A DNA stretch of 64,000 bases from Phenylobacterium sp. (GCF_025351295.1 NZ_JANXWD010000010.1:17853-81852); one strand, 5' to 3'. Shown: positions 38,261 to 47,184, numbered from the stretch's first letter. Notes: generated by a model not told the origin, from the sequence alone. Numbers and translations are program-made.

Positions 38261-39415
38261 GTGAGCCAGGAAACCTTCCCCGAGATTCGTGAGGCTGTGC
38301 GCCGGCTGTGCGCGCGGTTCCCCGGCGCCTATTGGCGCGCGCTGGATCGGGAGCGGGCCTATCCGACGGCGTTCGTCGCCGCCCTGACCGAGGCCGGGTT
38401 CCTGTCGGTGCTGATCCCCGAGGAATATGGCGGCTCGGGCCTGGGGCTGGCGGCCGGCGCGGCGGTGTTGGAGGAAATCCACCGCTCGGGCTGCAACGGC
38501 GGCGCCTGCCACGCCCAGATGTACACCATGGGCACCCTGTTGCGGCACGGGACGGCGACGCAGAAAGAGGCCTACCTGCCGAAGGTGGCGACCGGGGAGC
38601 TGCGGCTGCAGGCCTTTGGCGTCACCGAGCCGGACGCCGGCACCGACACCACGCGGATCACCACCTTCGCCCGCAAGGACGGCGACAAGTACCTCGTCAA
38701 CGGCCGCAAGCTGTGGATCAGCCGGGCGGAGCACTCCGACCTGATGGTGCTGCTCTGCCGCACCACGCCGCGCGACCAGGCGAAGAAGCCGTCGGACGGG
38801 ATGAGCGTGCTGCTGGTGGATATGCGGACGGCGGTGGGCGCCGGCCTGACCATCACGCCGGTCCGCACCATGCTGAACCACGCCACCACGGAGCTACTGT
38901 TCGAGGATCTGGAGGTCCCGGCGGAGAACCTGATCGGCGTCGAGGGGCAGGGGTTCAAATACATCCTGGACGGCATGAACGCCGAGCGGATCCTGATCGC
39001 CGCCGAGTGCATCGGCGACGCCAGGTTCTTCATCGACCGGGCCAGCCAGTACGCCAAGGACCGCGTGGTGTTCGGCCGGCCGATCGGCGAGAACCAGGGC
39101 GTCCAGTTCCCACTGGCCCGCGCCTACGTCCAGATGACCTCGGCCAGCCTGATGGTCGACAAGGCCTCGGCGATGTTCGAGGCGGGCGAGCCCTGCGGCA
39201 CCGAGGCCAACATGGCCAAGCTCGTGGCCTCCGAGGCCAGCTGGTTCGCCGCCGACATGTGCCTGCAGACCCACGGCGGCTTCGGCTTCGCCGAGGAGTA
39301 CGATATCGAGCGCAAGTTCCGCGAGACCCGGCTCTACCAGGTGGCCCCGATCTCCACGAACCTCATCCTCAGCCATGTGGCGACCCACGTGCTGGGCCAG
39401 CCCAAATCCTTCTGA
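38261..39415 (+). CDS. acyl-CoA dehydrogenase
   Basis: This 384-residue flavoprotein has [15 protein letters not shown] (substrate/FAD loop), [15 protein letters not shown], and the C-terminal [24 protein letters not shown]. In the last segment the usual catalytic Glu region would be expected; the Glu at EEYDIE is a candidate base. Start is GTG 38261; the RBS is weak. It precedes an enoyl-CoA hydratase gene, with which it should form one transcript. Confidence 0.88.
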   Translation: MSQETFPEIREAVRRLCARFPGAYWRALDRERAYPTAFVAALTEAGFLSVLIPEEYGGSGLGLAAGAAVLEEIHRSGCNGGACHAQMYTMGTLLRHGTATQKEAYLPKVATGELRLQAFGVTEPDAGTDTTRITTFARKDGDKYLVNGRKLWISRAEHSDLMVLLCRTTPRDQAKKPSDGMSVLLVDMRTAVGAGLTITPVRTMLNHATTELLFEDLEVPAENLIGVEGQGFKYILDGMNAERILIAAECIGDARFFIDRASQYAKDRVVFGRPIGENQGVQFPLARAYVQMTSASLMVDKASAMFEAGEPCGTEANMAKLVASEASWFAADMCLQTHGGFGFAEEYDIERKFRETRLYQVAPISTNLILSHVATHVLGQPKSF

Positions 39416-39430
39416 CCCGGGGCGTTGCCG

Positions 39431-40213
39431 ATGGCCTATGAGACGATCAAGGTGACCGAGCCACTGGCCGGCGTCACAGTCATCAGTTTCGCCCGGCCCG
39501 AGGTCGCCAACGCGCTCTCCACCCAGATGGGCCGCGAGCTGCTGGACGTCTGGAGCCAGCTGCGCGCCGACCCGGCGCTGCGCTGCGTGATCCTGGCCGG
39601 CGAGGGCCGCCACTTCCAGGCCGGCGCGGACCTCAAGGAACGCAACGGGATGAGCGATGAGGCCTGGGCCGAGCAGCATCGGCTGTTCGAGGCCATGATC
39701 CGCGCCCAGCTGGCCTGTCCCGTCCCGATCATCGCCGCCGTGCATGGCGCGGCCATGGGTGGCGGTTGCGAGATGAGCCTGGCCTGCGACTTCACCTACG
39801 CCGCCGACGGCGCGCGGTTCGGGCTGCCCGAGGCCGGCCTGGGGATCATGCCGGGCCTGGGCGGGACGCAGCTGCTGACCCGCGCGGTGGGGCCCAGGCG
39901 GGCGCTGGAGCTGCTGACCACGGCGGCGCCGTTCACCGCCGCGCAAGCGCTGGAGTATGGTCTCGTCAGCGGTGTCGTGCCGGCCGAGGCGCTGATGGAT
40001 ACGGTGCTGGTGGTGGCTGCCCAGATCGCCAGCCGCGCGCCGCTGTCGGTGCGCGGGCTAAAGCGGGTGGTGCACGGCGGCCAGGACCTGGACCTGAAGC
40101 AGGCCATGGACCTGGAGCTCACCGTCTACAACCAGCTGTTCACCACGCAGGACCGCCGCGAAGGCGTGGCCAGTTTCAACGAAAAGCGCTCACCGGCTTT
40201 CGAGGGCCGGTGA
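39431..40213 (+). CDS. enoyl-CoA hydratase/isomerase
   Basis: This 260-residue crotonase-fold protein has oxyanion-hole segments GRHFQAGADLKE and AVHGAAMGGGCEMSLACD. A Glu in RFGLPEAGLGIMPGLGGTQ aligns with the hydratase catalytic Glu. The ATG at 39431 lies 15 bases after the dehydrogenase stop. Together with the divergent carboxylase it could supply a 3-methylglutaconyl-CoA-type hydration in leucine or acyclic terpene breakdown; no HMG-CoA lyase is in the window. Confidence 0.88.
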   Translation: MAYETIKVTEPLAGVTVISFARPEVANALSTQMGRELLDVWSQLRADPALRCVILAGEGRHFQAGADLKERNGMSDEAWAEQHRLFEAMIRAQLACPVPIIAAVHGAAMGGGCEMSLACDFTYAADGARFGLPEAGLGIMPGLGGTQLLTRAVGPRRALELLTTAAPFTAAQALEYGLVSGVVPAEALMDTVLVVAAQIASRAPLSVRGLKRVVHGGQDLDLKQAMDLELTVYNQLFTTQDRREGVASFNEKRSPAFEGR

Positions 40214-40226
40214 GCCTCGTCTGACG

Positions 40227-41036
40227 TTAGGTCGCCGCGCGGATCACCCGGCGCGAACGGCGCAGCGCGCCGCCCATGCCGGCGAAGCCGAGCAGCATCA
40301 GGGCCCACGCCGCCGGTTCCGGAACCGCGCCGGTTCCCGGACCCACCGTGAGGTCCCAGTTGGTCACGTCCTGGATCGAATAGGACAGGCCCGTGCCGCC
40401 GGTGAAGCCGAAGTATACCTGCGGGCCGAGGCTGCGGAGGTGGAAGGTCCGGCTGTCGGCAAGGGTCAGCCCGGTCGTGTGGTTGAAGGCCGAATAGCTC
40501 AGGTTCGTGCCGTCATAGGCCACCGTCACGTCCACCAGGTCGTCCTGGTCGCCGAGGTTGAAGTTGTGGATCGGCCCGCCGGTGATGCCGCCGTTGCGGA
40601 AGAACGACACGCGGTTGTTATCCCAGCTCTGGAACCCGATGCCGATGTTGCTGGCGAGGCCGTTCGCGCCGACCCCGCCGCCGCCGCCGCCCACGGCCAT
40701 GGCGCCGTTCGGGTCGTTCTGGATGATGAAGGTGAGCCCGTCAGCCAAGGGGCTGAAGCCGGTGTTGGTCATCGAGAAGGTGAAGCTGCTCGTGAACGTC
40801 AGGTAGGAGTTGAAGGCGGTACTGATGTAGGCGCTGCCTGCCTCGCCGATGTTCGAATTGGGGTCCATCGGATCCCCCAGGTTCGACCCGTCGGTCAGCC
40901 GCAGGGCTGTTGGCGTCGCCGTGGCGGAGCCGTTTACCTGCAGGGTGCTGAAGTCGATGGCCGCAGCCTGAGCCGAAGACCCGATGCACAATAGTGCAAC
41001 GACCGCGCCAAACGCGGCGAGTTTGTGAGAATACAT
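40227..41036 (-). CDS. PEPxxWA-CTERM exoprotein with L-type lectin-like domain
   Basis: This 269-residue exported protein has a signal peptide (LAAFGAVVALLCIGSSAQA) and a beta-sandwich resembling legume-lectin-like bacterial domains (GLTFIIQNDPNGA, IGIGFQSWDNNRVSFFRNGG, VTVAYDGTNLSYS). It ends in a PEP-CTERM sorting tail: VPEPAAWALMLLGFAGMGG and basic residues. PEP-CTERM proteins are processed by exosortases; none is in the window. The ATG at 41036 has AGGGG 8 bases upstream. A second such protein lies on the other side of the dioxygenase gene. Confidence 0.85.
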   Translation of the reverse strand: MYSHKLAAFGAVVALLCIGSSAQAAAIDFSTLQVNGSATATPTALRLTDGSNLGDPMDPNSNIGEAGSAYISTAFNSYLTFTSSFTFSMTNTGFSPLADGLTFIIQNDPNGAMAVGGGGGGVGANGLASNIGIGFQSWDNNRVSFFRNGGITGGPIHNFNLGDQDDLVDVTVAYDGTNLSYSAFNHTTGLTLADSRTFHLRSLGPQVYFGFTGGTGLSYSIQDVTNWDLTVGPGTGAVPEPAAWALMLLGFAGMGGALRRSRRVIRAAT

Positions 41037-41267
41037 GCCATGGACCCCTGTTGAATTCCAACTGGGTCGGGCCTGGGTCCGTGTCACCGGCCTGACCGAT
41101 GCGCACCCTCTTCCTGAAATCCTTGACGCGCAAGGACAGTCGCCTGCGGGGCGAGTGTGGCCAGCCGGGACGTGTGGAGGGCCTGAGACCGGCGTGGGTG
41201 AAACGACCCCGTAGCCCCACGCCGCGCCAGCGCTTAGCCTTGGGTCGAAAGCCTTCCGGAGCCCGCC

Positions 41268-42119
41268 ATGATCCGACGCGGCATGCCCTATCTGCAGCCT
41301 CGCCTCGAACCCGCCAGCGCTGAGACCGAGCAACTCGAGCGCGAGGGCTACACGATCGTCCGCGGCCTGCTGGAGGCCGCGGCAGTGGCCGAGCTGTGCC
41401 AGGAGATCGCCGGCGTCTTCGAGCGCGACCCGCCGGACGATCGCGGACCCCGCCCGCAGGAAGACGCGGCGATGTTCCGCTACGCGATGCTGAACCGCAG
41501 CCCCGCGGCGCAGCGCGCGGTCGCCAATCCTCGCCTCCTGTCGGTGATCGAGCCCCTGCTGGGCGAGGACTGCCACGTGATCGCCAACACCGCCTGGCGC
41601 AATCCGGCCGGCCATCCCGGCAGCCATGGCGGCCAGAACTGGCACATCGACGCCGGGCCGCATGTCCCGCTGCCGGAGGGCGTCCGCTGGCCGGCGGACA
41701 TTCCGCACCCGGTGTTCGCCCTGGGCGTCCACATCTACCTGATAGACTGCGCCATCGAGGACGGGCCCACCGGCGTCATCCCCGGCAGCCACCTCTCAGG
41801 CCGCCCGCCGCCGCCCGGCCGCCATCTGGATGACGATCTGGCGCACGAGGGACGGGGCGTGACGCCGCTCCTCGTCAAGGCGGGGGATGCCGGCCTGTTC
41901 GTCTCGGACATCTGGCATCGGCGCATGCCCACCCGCGACGGCGACCACGGCCGCTTCTTCCTGCAGGTCCACTACGGCCGACGCGACATCGCCCAGAGAA
42001 TTCTGCCGACCGCCGAGGTCAACCATCTCTCGCCGGAGGCCATCGCGCGCGCCCAGAGCGGCAGCGAACGCGAGCGCCGCGTCGTCGGCCTGCACCCGGC
42101 GTTCTTCTACGACGGGTGA
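41268..42119 (+). CDS. phytanoyl-CoA dioxygenase (PhyH) family protein
   Basis: This 283-residue Fe(II)/2-oxoglutarate-dependent oxygenase has the metal-binding HxD in NWHIDAG (His126, Asp128), the distal His217 in SDIWHRRMP and Arg229 for 2-oxoglutarate in HGRFFLQ. GGAG precedes the ATG by 7 bases. The family hydroxylates diverse substrates, including branched acyl-CoAs and small natural products. It is flanked on both sides by PEP-CTERM genes, and the intervening 231 bases upstream hold no further gene. Confidence 0.85.
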   Translation: MIRRGMPYLQPRLEPASAETEQLEREGYTIVRGLLEAAAVAELCQEIAGVFERDPPDDRGPRPQEDAAMFRYAMLNRSPAAQRAVANPRLLSVIEPLLGEDCHVIANTAWRNPAGHPGSHGGQNWHIDAGPHVPLPEGVRWPADIPHPVFALGVHIYLIDCAIEDGPTGVIPGSHLSGRPPPPGRHLDDDLAHEGRGVTPLLVKAGDAGLFVSDIWHRRMPTRDGDHGRFFLQVHYGRRDIAQRILPTAEVNHLSPEAIARAQSGSERERRVVGLHPAFFYDG

Positions 42120-42134
42120 ACGGCCCCGCTATCC

Positions 42135-42164
42135 TTAACCCTTAAGCCGTCGTTAACCTTTAAG
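42135..42164. promoter_or_regulatory. CtrA-type box cluster upstream of PEP-CTERM gene
   Basis: TTAAGCCGTCGTTAA (42142-42156) is an exact TTAA-N7-TTAA CtrA box. It is embedded in a direct repeat, TTAACCCTTAAG (42135-42146) and TTAACCTTTAAG (42153-42164), giving four TTAA half-sites. It lies 130 bases upstream of the PEP-CTERM gene at 42294. CtrA regulation is inferred from the match and the likely Caulobacterales origin. Confidence 0.55.
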
Positions 42165-42293
42165 ATGAGTGGTCGACCCACGGTCTCCCCCTGCAGGCGA
42201 ACGGTGTTGCGGTTGCGGCCAGGCCGTTACAAATGGCTAGCATCGTGACGTGTGGGGGGAGGGCGCCCCGCAATCACATTGGGGGATGCTGAC

Positions 42294-43085
42294 ATGGTGC
42301 GGATTTTGAGGGCGCTTGGCGCCGCAGTGACGCTGGCTGGCCTGATGGCGCTGCCGGCCGTGGCCTCGGCGGCGGCAGTGACCGTTCTCGACACCTACTA
42401 CGGCGGCTTGAACAGCTACAACGACGCGCCGCCGGTCTCAGGGGACGTGATCGGCTCGGCCACCTTCGATATCCAGTCGGCGGTGTTCCAACGCATCGGC
42501 GCGGGCGGCAACACCCTGCGCGTAACGATCAACACCAACTACGCGGGCGCGCCGGAAGCCGGCGCCTCGCTTGGCACCGGCTACGGCGACCTGTTCATCA
42601 CGCCCGGGGTCAATGCCTGGACCCCGCAAGGCTCCGGTCCGTACTACGATACGGACACCTATCAGCCGGGCGACTGGGCCTATGCGTTCGAGATGCCGTT
42701 CAATCCGGGCGCCGGCAACACCACCGGGGCTGGAACGCTCTACGACACGCTCGGCGGCGCGATCGTCCAGTCGAACGTCGGCGGTGTGTTCACGGGGCCC
42801 TATTTCCGCAACTTCCAGGCGGTGCGCTTCACCGACGGCGGCGCCATCGCGCCCGTGGCGACGGGCGCGTGGACGGTCGGCGCCAACAAGGTGGTCTTCG
42901 ACATCAACGACAACCATCTGCTGGGCGACAACTTCGCGTTCTCCTGGGCGATGACCTGCGCCAACGACGTGATCCAGGGCAATGTGGGCCTCGTGCCGGA
43001 GCCGGCCTCGTGGGCGCTGATGCTCCTGGGCTTCGCCGCGGTCGGCGCCGCCGTGCGCCGCCGCAGGGTGACCGCGTCGGCCTGA
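42294..43085 (+). CDS. PEPxxWA-CTERM exoprotein
   Basis: This 263-residue exported protein has a signal peptide (RALGAAVTLAGLMALPAVASA), a beta-rich body of unknown fold with LGTGYGDLFITPG and GDWAYAFEMPFNPG, and a C-terminal sorting tail (VPEPASWALMLLGFAAVGA, then RRRR). The ATG at 42294 is preceded by GGGGGA. A CtrA-type box cluster lies upstream and an intrinsic terminator downstream, so it is an independent unit. It may be an envelope or biofilm-matrix component. Confidence 0.85.
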   Translation: MVRILRALGAAVTLAGLMALPAVASAAAVTVLDTYYGGLNSYNDAPPVSGDVIGSATFDIQSAVFQRIGAGGNTLRVTINTNYAGAPEAGASLGTGYGDLFITPGVNAWTPQGSGPYYDTDTYQPGDWAYAFEMPFNPGAGNTTGAGTLYDTLGGAIVQSNVGGVFTGPYFRNFQAVRFTDGGAIAPVATGAWTVGANKVVFDINDNHLLGDNFAFSWAMTCANDVIQGNVGLVPEPASWALMLLGFAAVGAAVRRRRVTASA

Positions 43086-43109
43086 CCCGACCGCTGTTCG
43101 GTTTCAGGA

Positions 43110-43140
43110 GGGCGGGGGCCAAAAGCCTCCGCCCTTTTTT
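43110..43140 (+). terminator. rho-independent terminator after PEP-CTERM gene
   Basis: GGGCGGGGGC (43110-43119) pairs with GCCTCCGCCC (43125-43134, one G-T pair), followed directly by six T residues (43135-43140). It is 25 bases after the stop codon and is the clearest intrinsic terminator in the window. Confidence 0.9.
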
Positions 43141-43202
43141 GCGTCCGCGCCTTGGCCAATGGCTGGGATGACGGCTGCCGCGACTACGCATACCGTCGCT
43201 TC

Positions 43203-44690
43203 ATGAAGATGCCTGCGCCAGACCCCGCGCTGATCGCCCGCAAGGCCGAGATCGTGCGCGCGCTGCGGCGGATCGTGCCCGGCGAGGGCGTGGTCGCCGA
43301 GCCGTCCGACCTGGTGCCGTTCGAGAGCGACGGGCTGTCGGCCTACCGCCAGAGCCCGATCGCCGTGGTGCTGCCGGAGACCACCGAGCAGGTGTCGCAG
43401 GTGCTGGCCTGGTGCCAAGCCAACGGGGTCAAGGTGGTGCCGCGCGGGGCCGGCACCTCGCTGTCGGGCGGGGCGCTGCCGCTGGCGGACGGGATCGTGG
43501 TCGGGCTGTCGAAGTTCAACCGGGTGCTGGAAGTGGACTACGCCAACCGCTGCGCCGTGGTGCAGCCGGGGGTGACCAACCTGGCGATCACCGGGGCGGT
43601 CGAGGCGGCGGGGTTCTACTACGCGCCCGATCCTTCCAGCCAGATCGCCTGCACCATCGGCGGCAATGTGGCGGAGAATTCGGGCGGGGTGCACTGCCTG
43701 AAGTACGGCCTGACCACCAACAACCTGCTGGGCTGCGAGCTGGTGCTGATGAGCGGCGAGGTGGTGCGGCTGGGCGGCAAGGCGATGGACGCCGACGGCT
43801 ACGACCTGCTGGGCCTGGTCACCGGGTCGGAGGGGCTGCTGGGCATCGTCACCGAGGTCACCGTCCGCATCCTGCCGCGGCCGCAGACCGCCCAGGCCCT
43901 GCTGCTGGGCTTCCCGTCGGTGGAGGCGGCCGGCGCCTGCGTGGGCGACATCATCGCCGCCGGCGTCATCCCGGCCGGGCTGGAGATGATGGACAATCCG
44001 GCGATCCGGGCGGCGGAGGCCTTCGTGGGCGCCGGCTATCCGGTGGACGCCGCGGCGCTGCTGATCGTCGAGCTGGACGGGCCGGAGGCGGAGTGCGCCG
44101 AGCTGTCGGGTCACGTGCGGCTGCTGGCCGCCCAGCGCGGCGCGGACTTCGTCAAGGTCTCCGGCAGCGAGGCGGAGCGGCTGGCGTTCTGGGCCGGGCG
44201 CAAGGCGGCGTTCCCGGCGGTCGGGCGGATCGCGCCGGACTACTTCTGCATGGACGGGACGATCCCGCGGGGCCGGCTCTCGCAGGTGCTGACTCAGATA
44301 ACCGAGCTGAGCGTCGCATACGGTCTGGGCGTGGCGAATGTGTTCCATGCCGGCGACGGCAACCTGCACCCGCTGATCCTGTATGATGTTGATATTAATG
44401 GAGATCTTGAGAAGGCCGAGGCGTTCGGGGCGGATATCCTGAAGCTGTGCGTCGCGGTCGGCGGGGTGCTGACAGGTGAGCATGGCGTAGGCGTCGAGAA
44501 GCGCGACCTGATGGGCGAGATGTTCGACGAGACCGACCTGGCCTGCCAGCAGCGGGTGAAGTGCGCCTTCGACCCCGGCCTGCTGCTGAACCCCGGCAAG
44601 GTGTTCCCGGTCCTGCACCGCTGCGCCGAGCTGGGCCGCGTCCACGTCCACCGGGGCAAGGTCGCCTTCCCCGAACTGCCGCGGTTCTGA
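43203..44690 (+). CDS. glcD: glycolate oxidase subunit GlcD (FAD-linked)
   Basis: This 495-residue FAD-binding PCMH-type oxidoreductase is the catalytic subunit that oxidises glycolate to glyoxylate. The FAD-binding segments VVPRGAGTSLSGGALP and CTIGGNVAENSGGVHCLKYG are clear, as are GVANVFHAGDGNLHPLIL and the C-terminal GGVLTGEHGVGVEKRD. It overlaps glcE by one base (TGATG). A run of nine A/T-ending codons at 44382-44408 is quite unlike the rest of the gene. Confidence 0.92.
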   Translation: MKMPAPDPALIARKAEIVRALRRIVPGEGVVAEPSDLVPFESDGLSAYRQSPIAVVLPETTEQVSQVLAWCQANGVKVVPRGAGTSLSGGALPLADGIVVGLSKFNRVLEVDYANRCAVVQPGVTNLAITGAVEAAGFYYAPDPSSQIACTIGGNVAENSGGVHCLKYGLTTNNLLGCELVLMSGEVVRLGGKAMDADGYDLLGLVTGSEGLLGIVTEVTVRILPRPQTAQALLLGFPSVEAAGACVGDIIAAGVIPAGLEMMDNPAIRAAEAFVGAGYPVDAAALLIVELDGPEAECAELSGHVRLLAAQRGADFVKVSGSEAERLAFWAGRKAAFPAVGRIAPDYFCMDGTIPRGRLSQVLTQITELSVAYGLGVANVFHAGDGNLHPLILYDVDINGDLEKAEAFGADILKLCVAVGGVLTGEHGVGVEKRDLMGEMFDETDLACQQRVKCAFDPGLLLNPGKVFPVLHRCAELGRVHVHRGKVAFPELPRF

Positions 44691-45865
44691 TGCTGGACGA
44701 GGCGGTCCGCACCCTGAAGCCGACGACGCCCGAGGAGGTGCGCGCCATCCTGGCCGAGGCCGGGGCGGCGGCGCGGCATGTGGAGGTGATCGGGGCCGGC
44801 ACCAAGCGGGCCATCGGCGCCCTGGACCGGGTGGACGTAGTGCTGTCGACCCAGCGCCTGGACCGGATCGTCGACTATTCGCCCGAGGAGCTGGTGCTGA
44901 CGGTGCAGCCGGGCGTCCGCATGGCCGACCTGGAGCGGCTGACCGCGGCCCGGGGCCAGATGCTGGCCTTCGAGCCGCCGAACTGGACCCGCCTGCTCGG
45001 CGCGCGCGGCGAGCCGACCCTGGGCGGGGTGCTGGCGGCGAACCTGTCGGGGCCGCGGCGGATCCGGGCCGGCGCGGCGCGGGATCACTTCCTGGGCTTC
45101 GAGGCGGTCTCCGGGCGCGGCGAGTTGTTCAAGGCCGGCGGCAAGGTGGTCAAGAACGTCACCGGCTACGACCTGATGAAGCTGATGGCCGGATCGTGGG
45201 GCACGCTCGCCGTGCTGACCGAGGTGACCGTCAAGGTGGTCCCGGCGCCGCGCACCCAGGTCACCCTGCTGCTGTTCGGCCTGGCGGACGTCAAGGCCAG
45301 CGAGGCCATGGGGCTGGCGATGAACACGCCGCACGAGGTCACCGGCGCCGCGCACCTGCCGTCCTATGCCGCGCATGCCCGGCCGCTGAAGGCGCAGATG
45401 CCGGTGACGGCGCTGCGGCTGGAGGGGTTCGAGGCGTCGGTGGCGGCGCGGGCCGAGGCGCTGGCGGCGCTGCTGAAGCCGTTCGGGCGGATCGAGATGC
45501 TGGACGTGGCGCACTCGCGGGAGTTCTGGGACCAGGTGCGCGAGGTGGACGCCTTCGCCGGCGATCCCCGGCCGCTCTGGCGGTTGTCGCTGCCGCCGGC
45601 GGTGGGCTGGCGCGGACCGCACGGCCTGCCGGGCGACGCGCTCTACGACTGGGCCGGCGGTCAGGCCTGGCTGATGACCGAGGAGCCGGCGGCCAAGGTG
45701 CGGGCCGTGGCGGCCGGGCTGGGCGGCCACGCCCTGTGCCTGCGCGGCGCGGCCCCGGCGTTCGGTCCGCGAAGCGGGGCGTTGGGCGAGCTGCAGGGCC
45801 GGGTGAAGGCGGCGTTCGACCCGCTGGGCGTGCTCAACCCCGGCCGGATGGAGGGCGGCGGATGA
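44690..45865 (+). CDS. glcE: glycolate oxidase subunit GlcE (FAD-binding)
   Basis: This 391-residue protein is a shorter PCMH-type FAD-binding paralogue of GlcD with VIGAGTKRAIG, the central GGVLAANLSGPRRIRAGAARD and VKNVTGYDLMKLMAGSWGTL. It lies between glcD and glcF with overlapping start and stop codons on both sides (TGATG and ATGA), the standard glcDEF order. Confidence 0.9.
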   Translation: MLDEAVRTLKPTTPEEVRAILAEAGAAARHVEVIGAGTKRAIGALDRVDVVLSTQRLDRIVDYSPEELVLTVQPGVRMADLERLTAARGQMLAFEPPNWTRLLGARGEPTLGGVLAANLSGPRRIRAGAARDHFLGFEAVSGRGELFKAGGKVVKNVTGYDLMKLMAGSWGTLAVLTEVTVKVVPAPRTQVTLLLFGLADVKASEAMGLAMNTPHEVTGAAHLPSYAAHARPLKAQMPVTALRLEGFEASVAARAEALAALLKPFGRIEMLDVAHSREFWDQVREVDAFAGDPRPLWRLSLPPAVGWRGPHGLPGDALYDWAGGQAWLMTEEPAAKVRAVAAGLGGHALCLRGAAPAFGPRSGALGELQGRVKAAFDPLGVLNPGRMEGGG

Positions 45866-47184
45866 GAACTGCGTTCACCGCCGAACAGCTGGCCGACCCG
45901 GAGACCGCCGCCAGCGCGGGCGCGATCCGCAAGTGCGTCCACTGCGGGTTCTGCACCGCCACCTGCCCGACCTATGTGCTGCTGGGCGACGAGCGCGACA
46001 GCCCGCGCGGCCGGATCGAACTGATCCGCGAGATGCTGGAGCAGGACGGCCCGCCGCCGGCCAGCACGGTGACCCACATCGACCGCTGCCTGTCGTGCCT
46101 GGCCTGCACCACCACCTGCCCGTCCGGCGTCGACTACGCCCAGCTGATCGACCACGCCCGGGCCCACATCGAGACCCATTACGCGCGGCCGTGGCCGGAG
46201 CGCCTGCTGCGCGCGGCGATCCCGGCGATCCTGACCCATCCCCGTCGCCTGGCCCTGGCCCTGGCGCTGGGGCGGATCGCGCGGCCGCTGGAGCCGCTGC
46301 TGGCGCGGGTCGGGCTGGCGCCGCTGGCCGCCCTGCTGCGGCTGGTCCCGTCGCGCGCGGCCAAGGCCTCGCCCAGCCTTGCCGCCCCCAGCCTTGCCGC
46401 CCCCAGTCTTGCCGCCCCCAGTCTTGCCGCCCAGGGCCGATCGCGCGGCCGGGTGGTGCTGCTGCAGGGCTGCGTCGAGCCGGCGATGGCGCCGCAGATC
46501 CGCGCTGCGGCAATCCGGCTGATCACACGCGCCGGGTTCGAGGTGGTGCTGGCCGAGCGCGAGGGCTGCTGCGGCGCGCTCTCCGAGCACCTGGGCCGGG
46601 CCGAGGAGGCGAAGGCCCTGGCGCGCGCCAACCTCAAGGCCTGGGGCGGGGCGGGAAAGTTCAAGGCTATCGTCACCACCGCGGCCGGCTGCGGGACCAT
46701 GCTGAAGGCCTATGGCCGCGTCCTGGGCCGCGACGGCGCCCCGGCCGCCGCCCGCGCCCGCGACGTGCTGGAGTTCATCGCCGAGGTCGGGCTGCCGCCG
46801 GTGGCCGCGCCGTCCGGGATGGCGGTCGCCTATCACGCCGCCTGCTCGCTGCAGCATGGCCAGCAGATCAAGGAGGCCCCGCCGCGCCTGCTGGTCGAGG
46901 CCGGATTCGAGGTGCGCCGGGTCGCCGAGGGCCACCTCTGCTGCGGCTCGGCGGGGGTCTACAACATCCTGCAGCCGGAGCTCGCCACCCGGCTGCGCGA
47001 CCGCAAGGCGGCGAACATCGCGGCCACCGGCGCGGCGGTCGTGGCGGCCGGAAACGTCGGCTGCATGGCCCAGCTGTCGCCGGTGCTGGAGGCGGCGATG
47101 GTGCATCCCGTCGAGCTGCTGGACTGGGCCACCGGCGGACCGCGGCCGGCGGCGCTTGGCGCCGCCAGCGCCGCTGCGACATAA
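45862..47184 (+). CDS. glcF: glycolate oxidase iron-sulfur subunit GlcF
   Basis: This 440-residue electron-transfer subunit has two N-terminal 4Fe-4S motifs, CVHCGFCTATCP and CLSCLACTTTCPSGV, and two CCG-type domains (GCCGALSEHLG, then LCCGSAGVYNI). Between them is a low-complexity linker with a fourfold SLAAP repeat, encoded by a tandem DNA repeat at 46372-46431. It completes the glcDEF operon that passes glycolate electrons to the quinone pool. Confidence 0.92.
   Translation: MRTAFTAEQLADPETAASAGAIRKCVHCGFCTATCPTYVLLGDERDSPRGRIELIREMLEQDGPPPASTVTHIDRCLSCLACTTTCPSGVDYAQLIDHARAHIETHYARPWPERLLRAAIPAILTHPRRLALALALGRIARPLEPLLARVGLAPLAALLRLVPSRAAKASPSLAAPSLAAPSLAAPSLAAQGRSRGRVVLLQGCVEPAMAPQIRAAAIRLITRAGFEVVLAEREGCCGALSEHLGRAEEAKALARANLKAWGGAGKFKAIVTTAAGCGTMLKAYGRVLGRDGAPAAARARDVLEFIAEVGLPPVAAPSGMAVAYHAACSLQHGQQIKEAPPRLLVEAGFEVRRVAEGHLCCGSAGVYNILQPELATRLRDRKAANIAATGAAVVAAGNVGCMAQLSPVLEAAMVHPVELLDWATGGPRPAALGAASAAAT
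46372..46431 (+). repeat. 15-base tandem repeat, four units, inside glcF
   Basis: Four in-frame copies of CCCAGYCTTGCCGCC encode four PSLAA units. Units 1-2 have C and units 3-4 have T at the variable position, suggesting duplication of a two-unit block. It lies in the interdomain linker, where length change is likely to be tolerated. Confidence 0.9.

Noticed and set aside
41118..41140. TTGACGCGCAAGGACA upstream of the PhyH-type gene as a fourth copy of the TGAC-N5-GTCA motif
   Set aside because: It has an extra two bases and a substituted second half-site, so it does not keep the inverted-repeat geometry.
46372..46431. CRISPR-like array
   Set aside because: The units are contiguous 15-mers without spacers and lie in frame within glcF.
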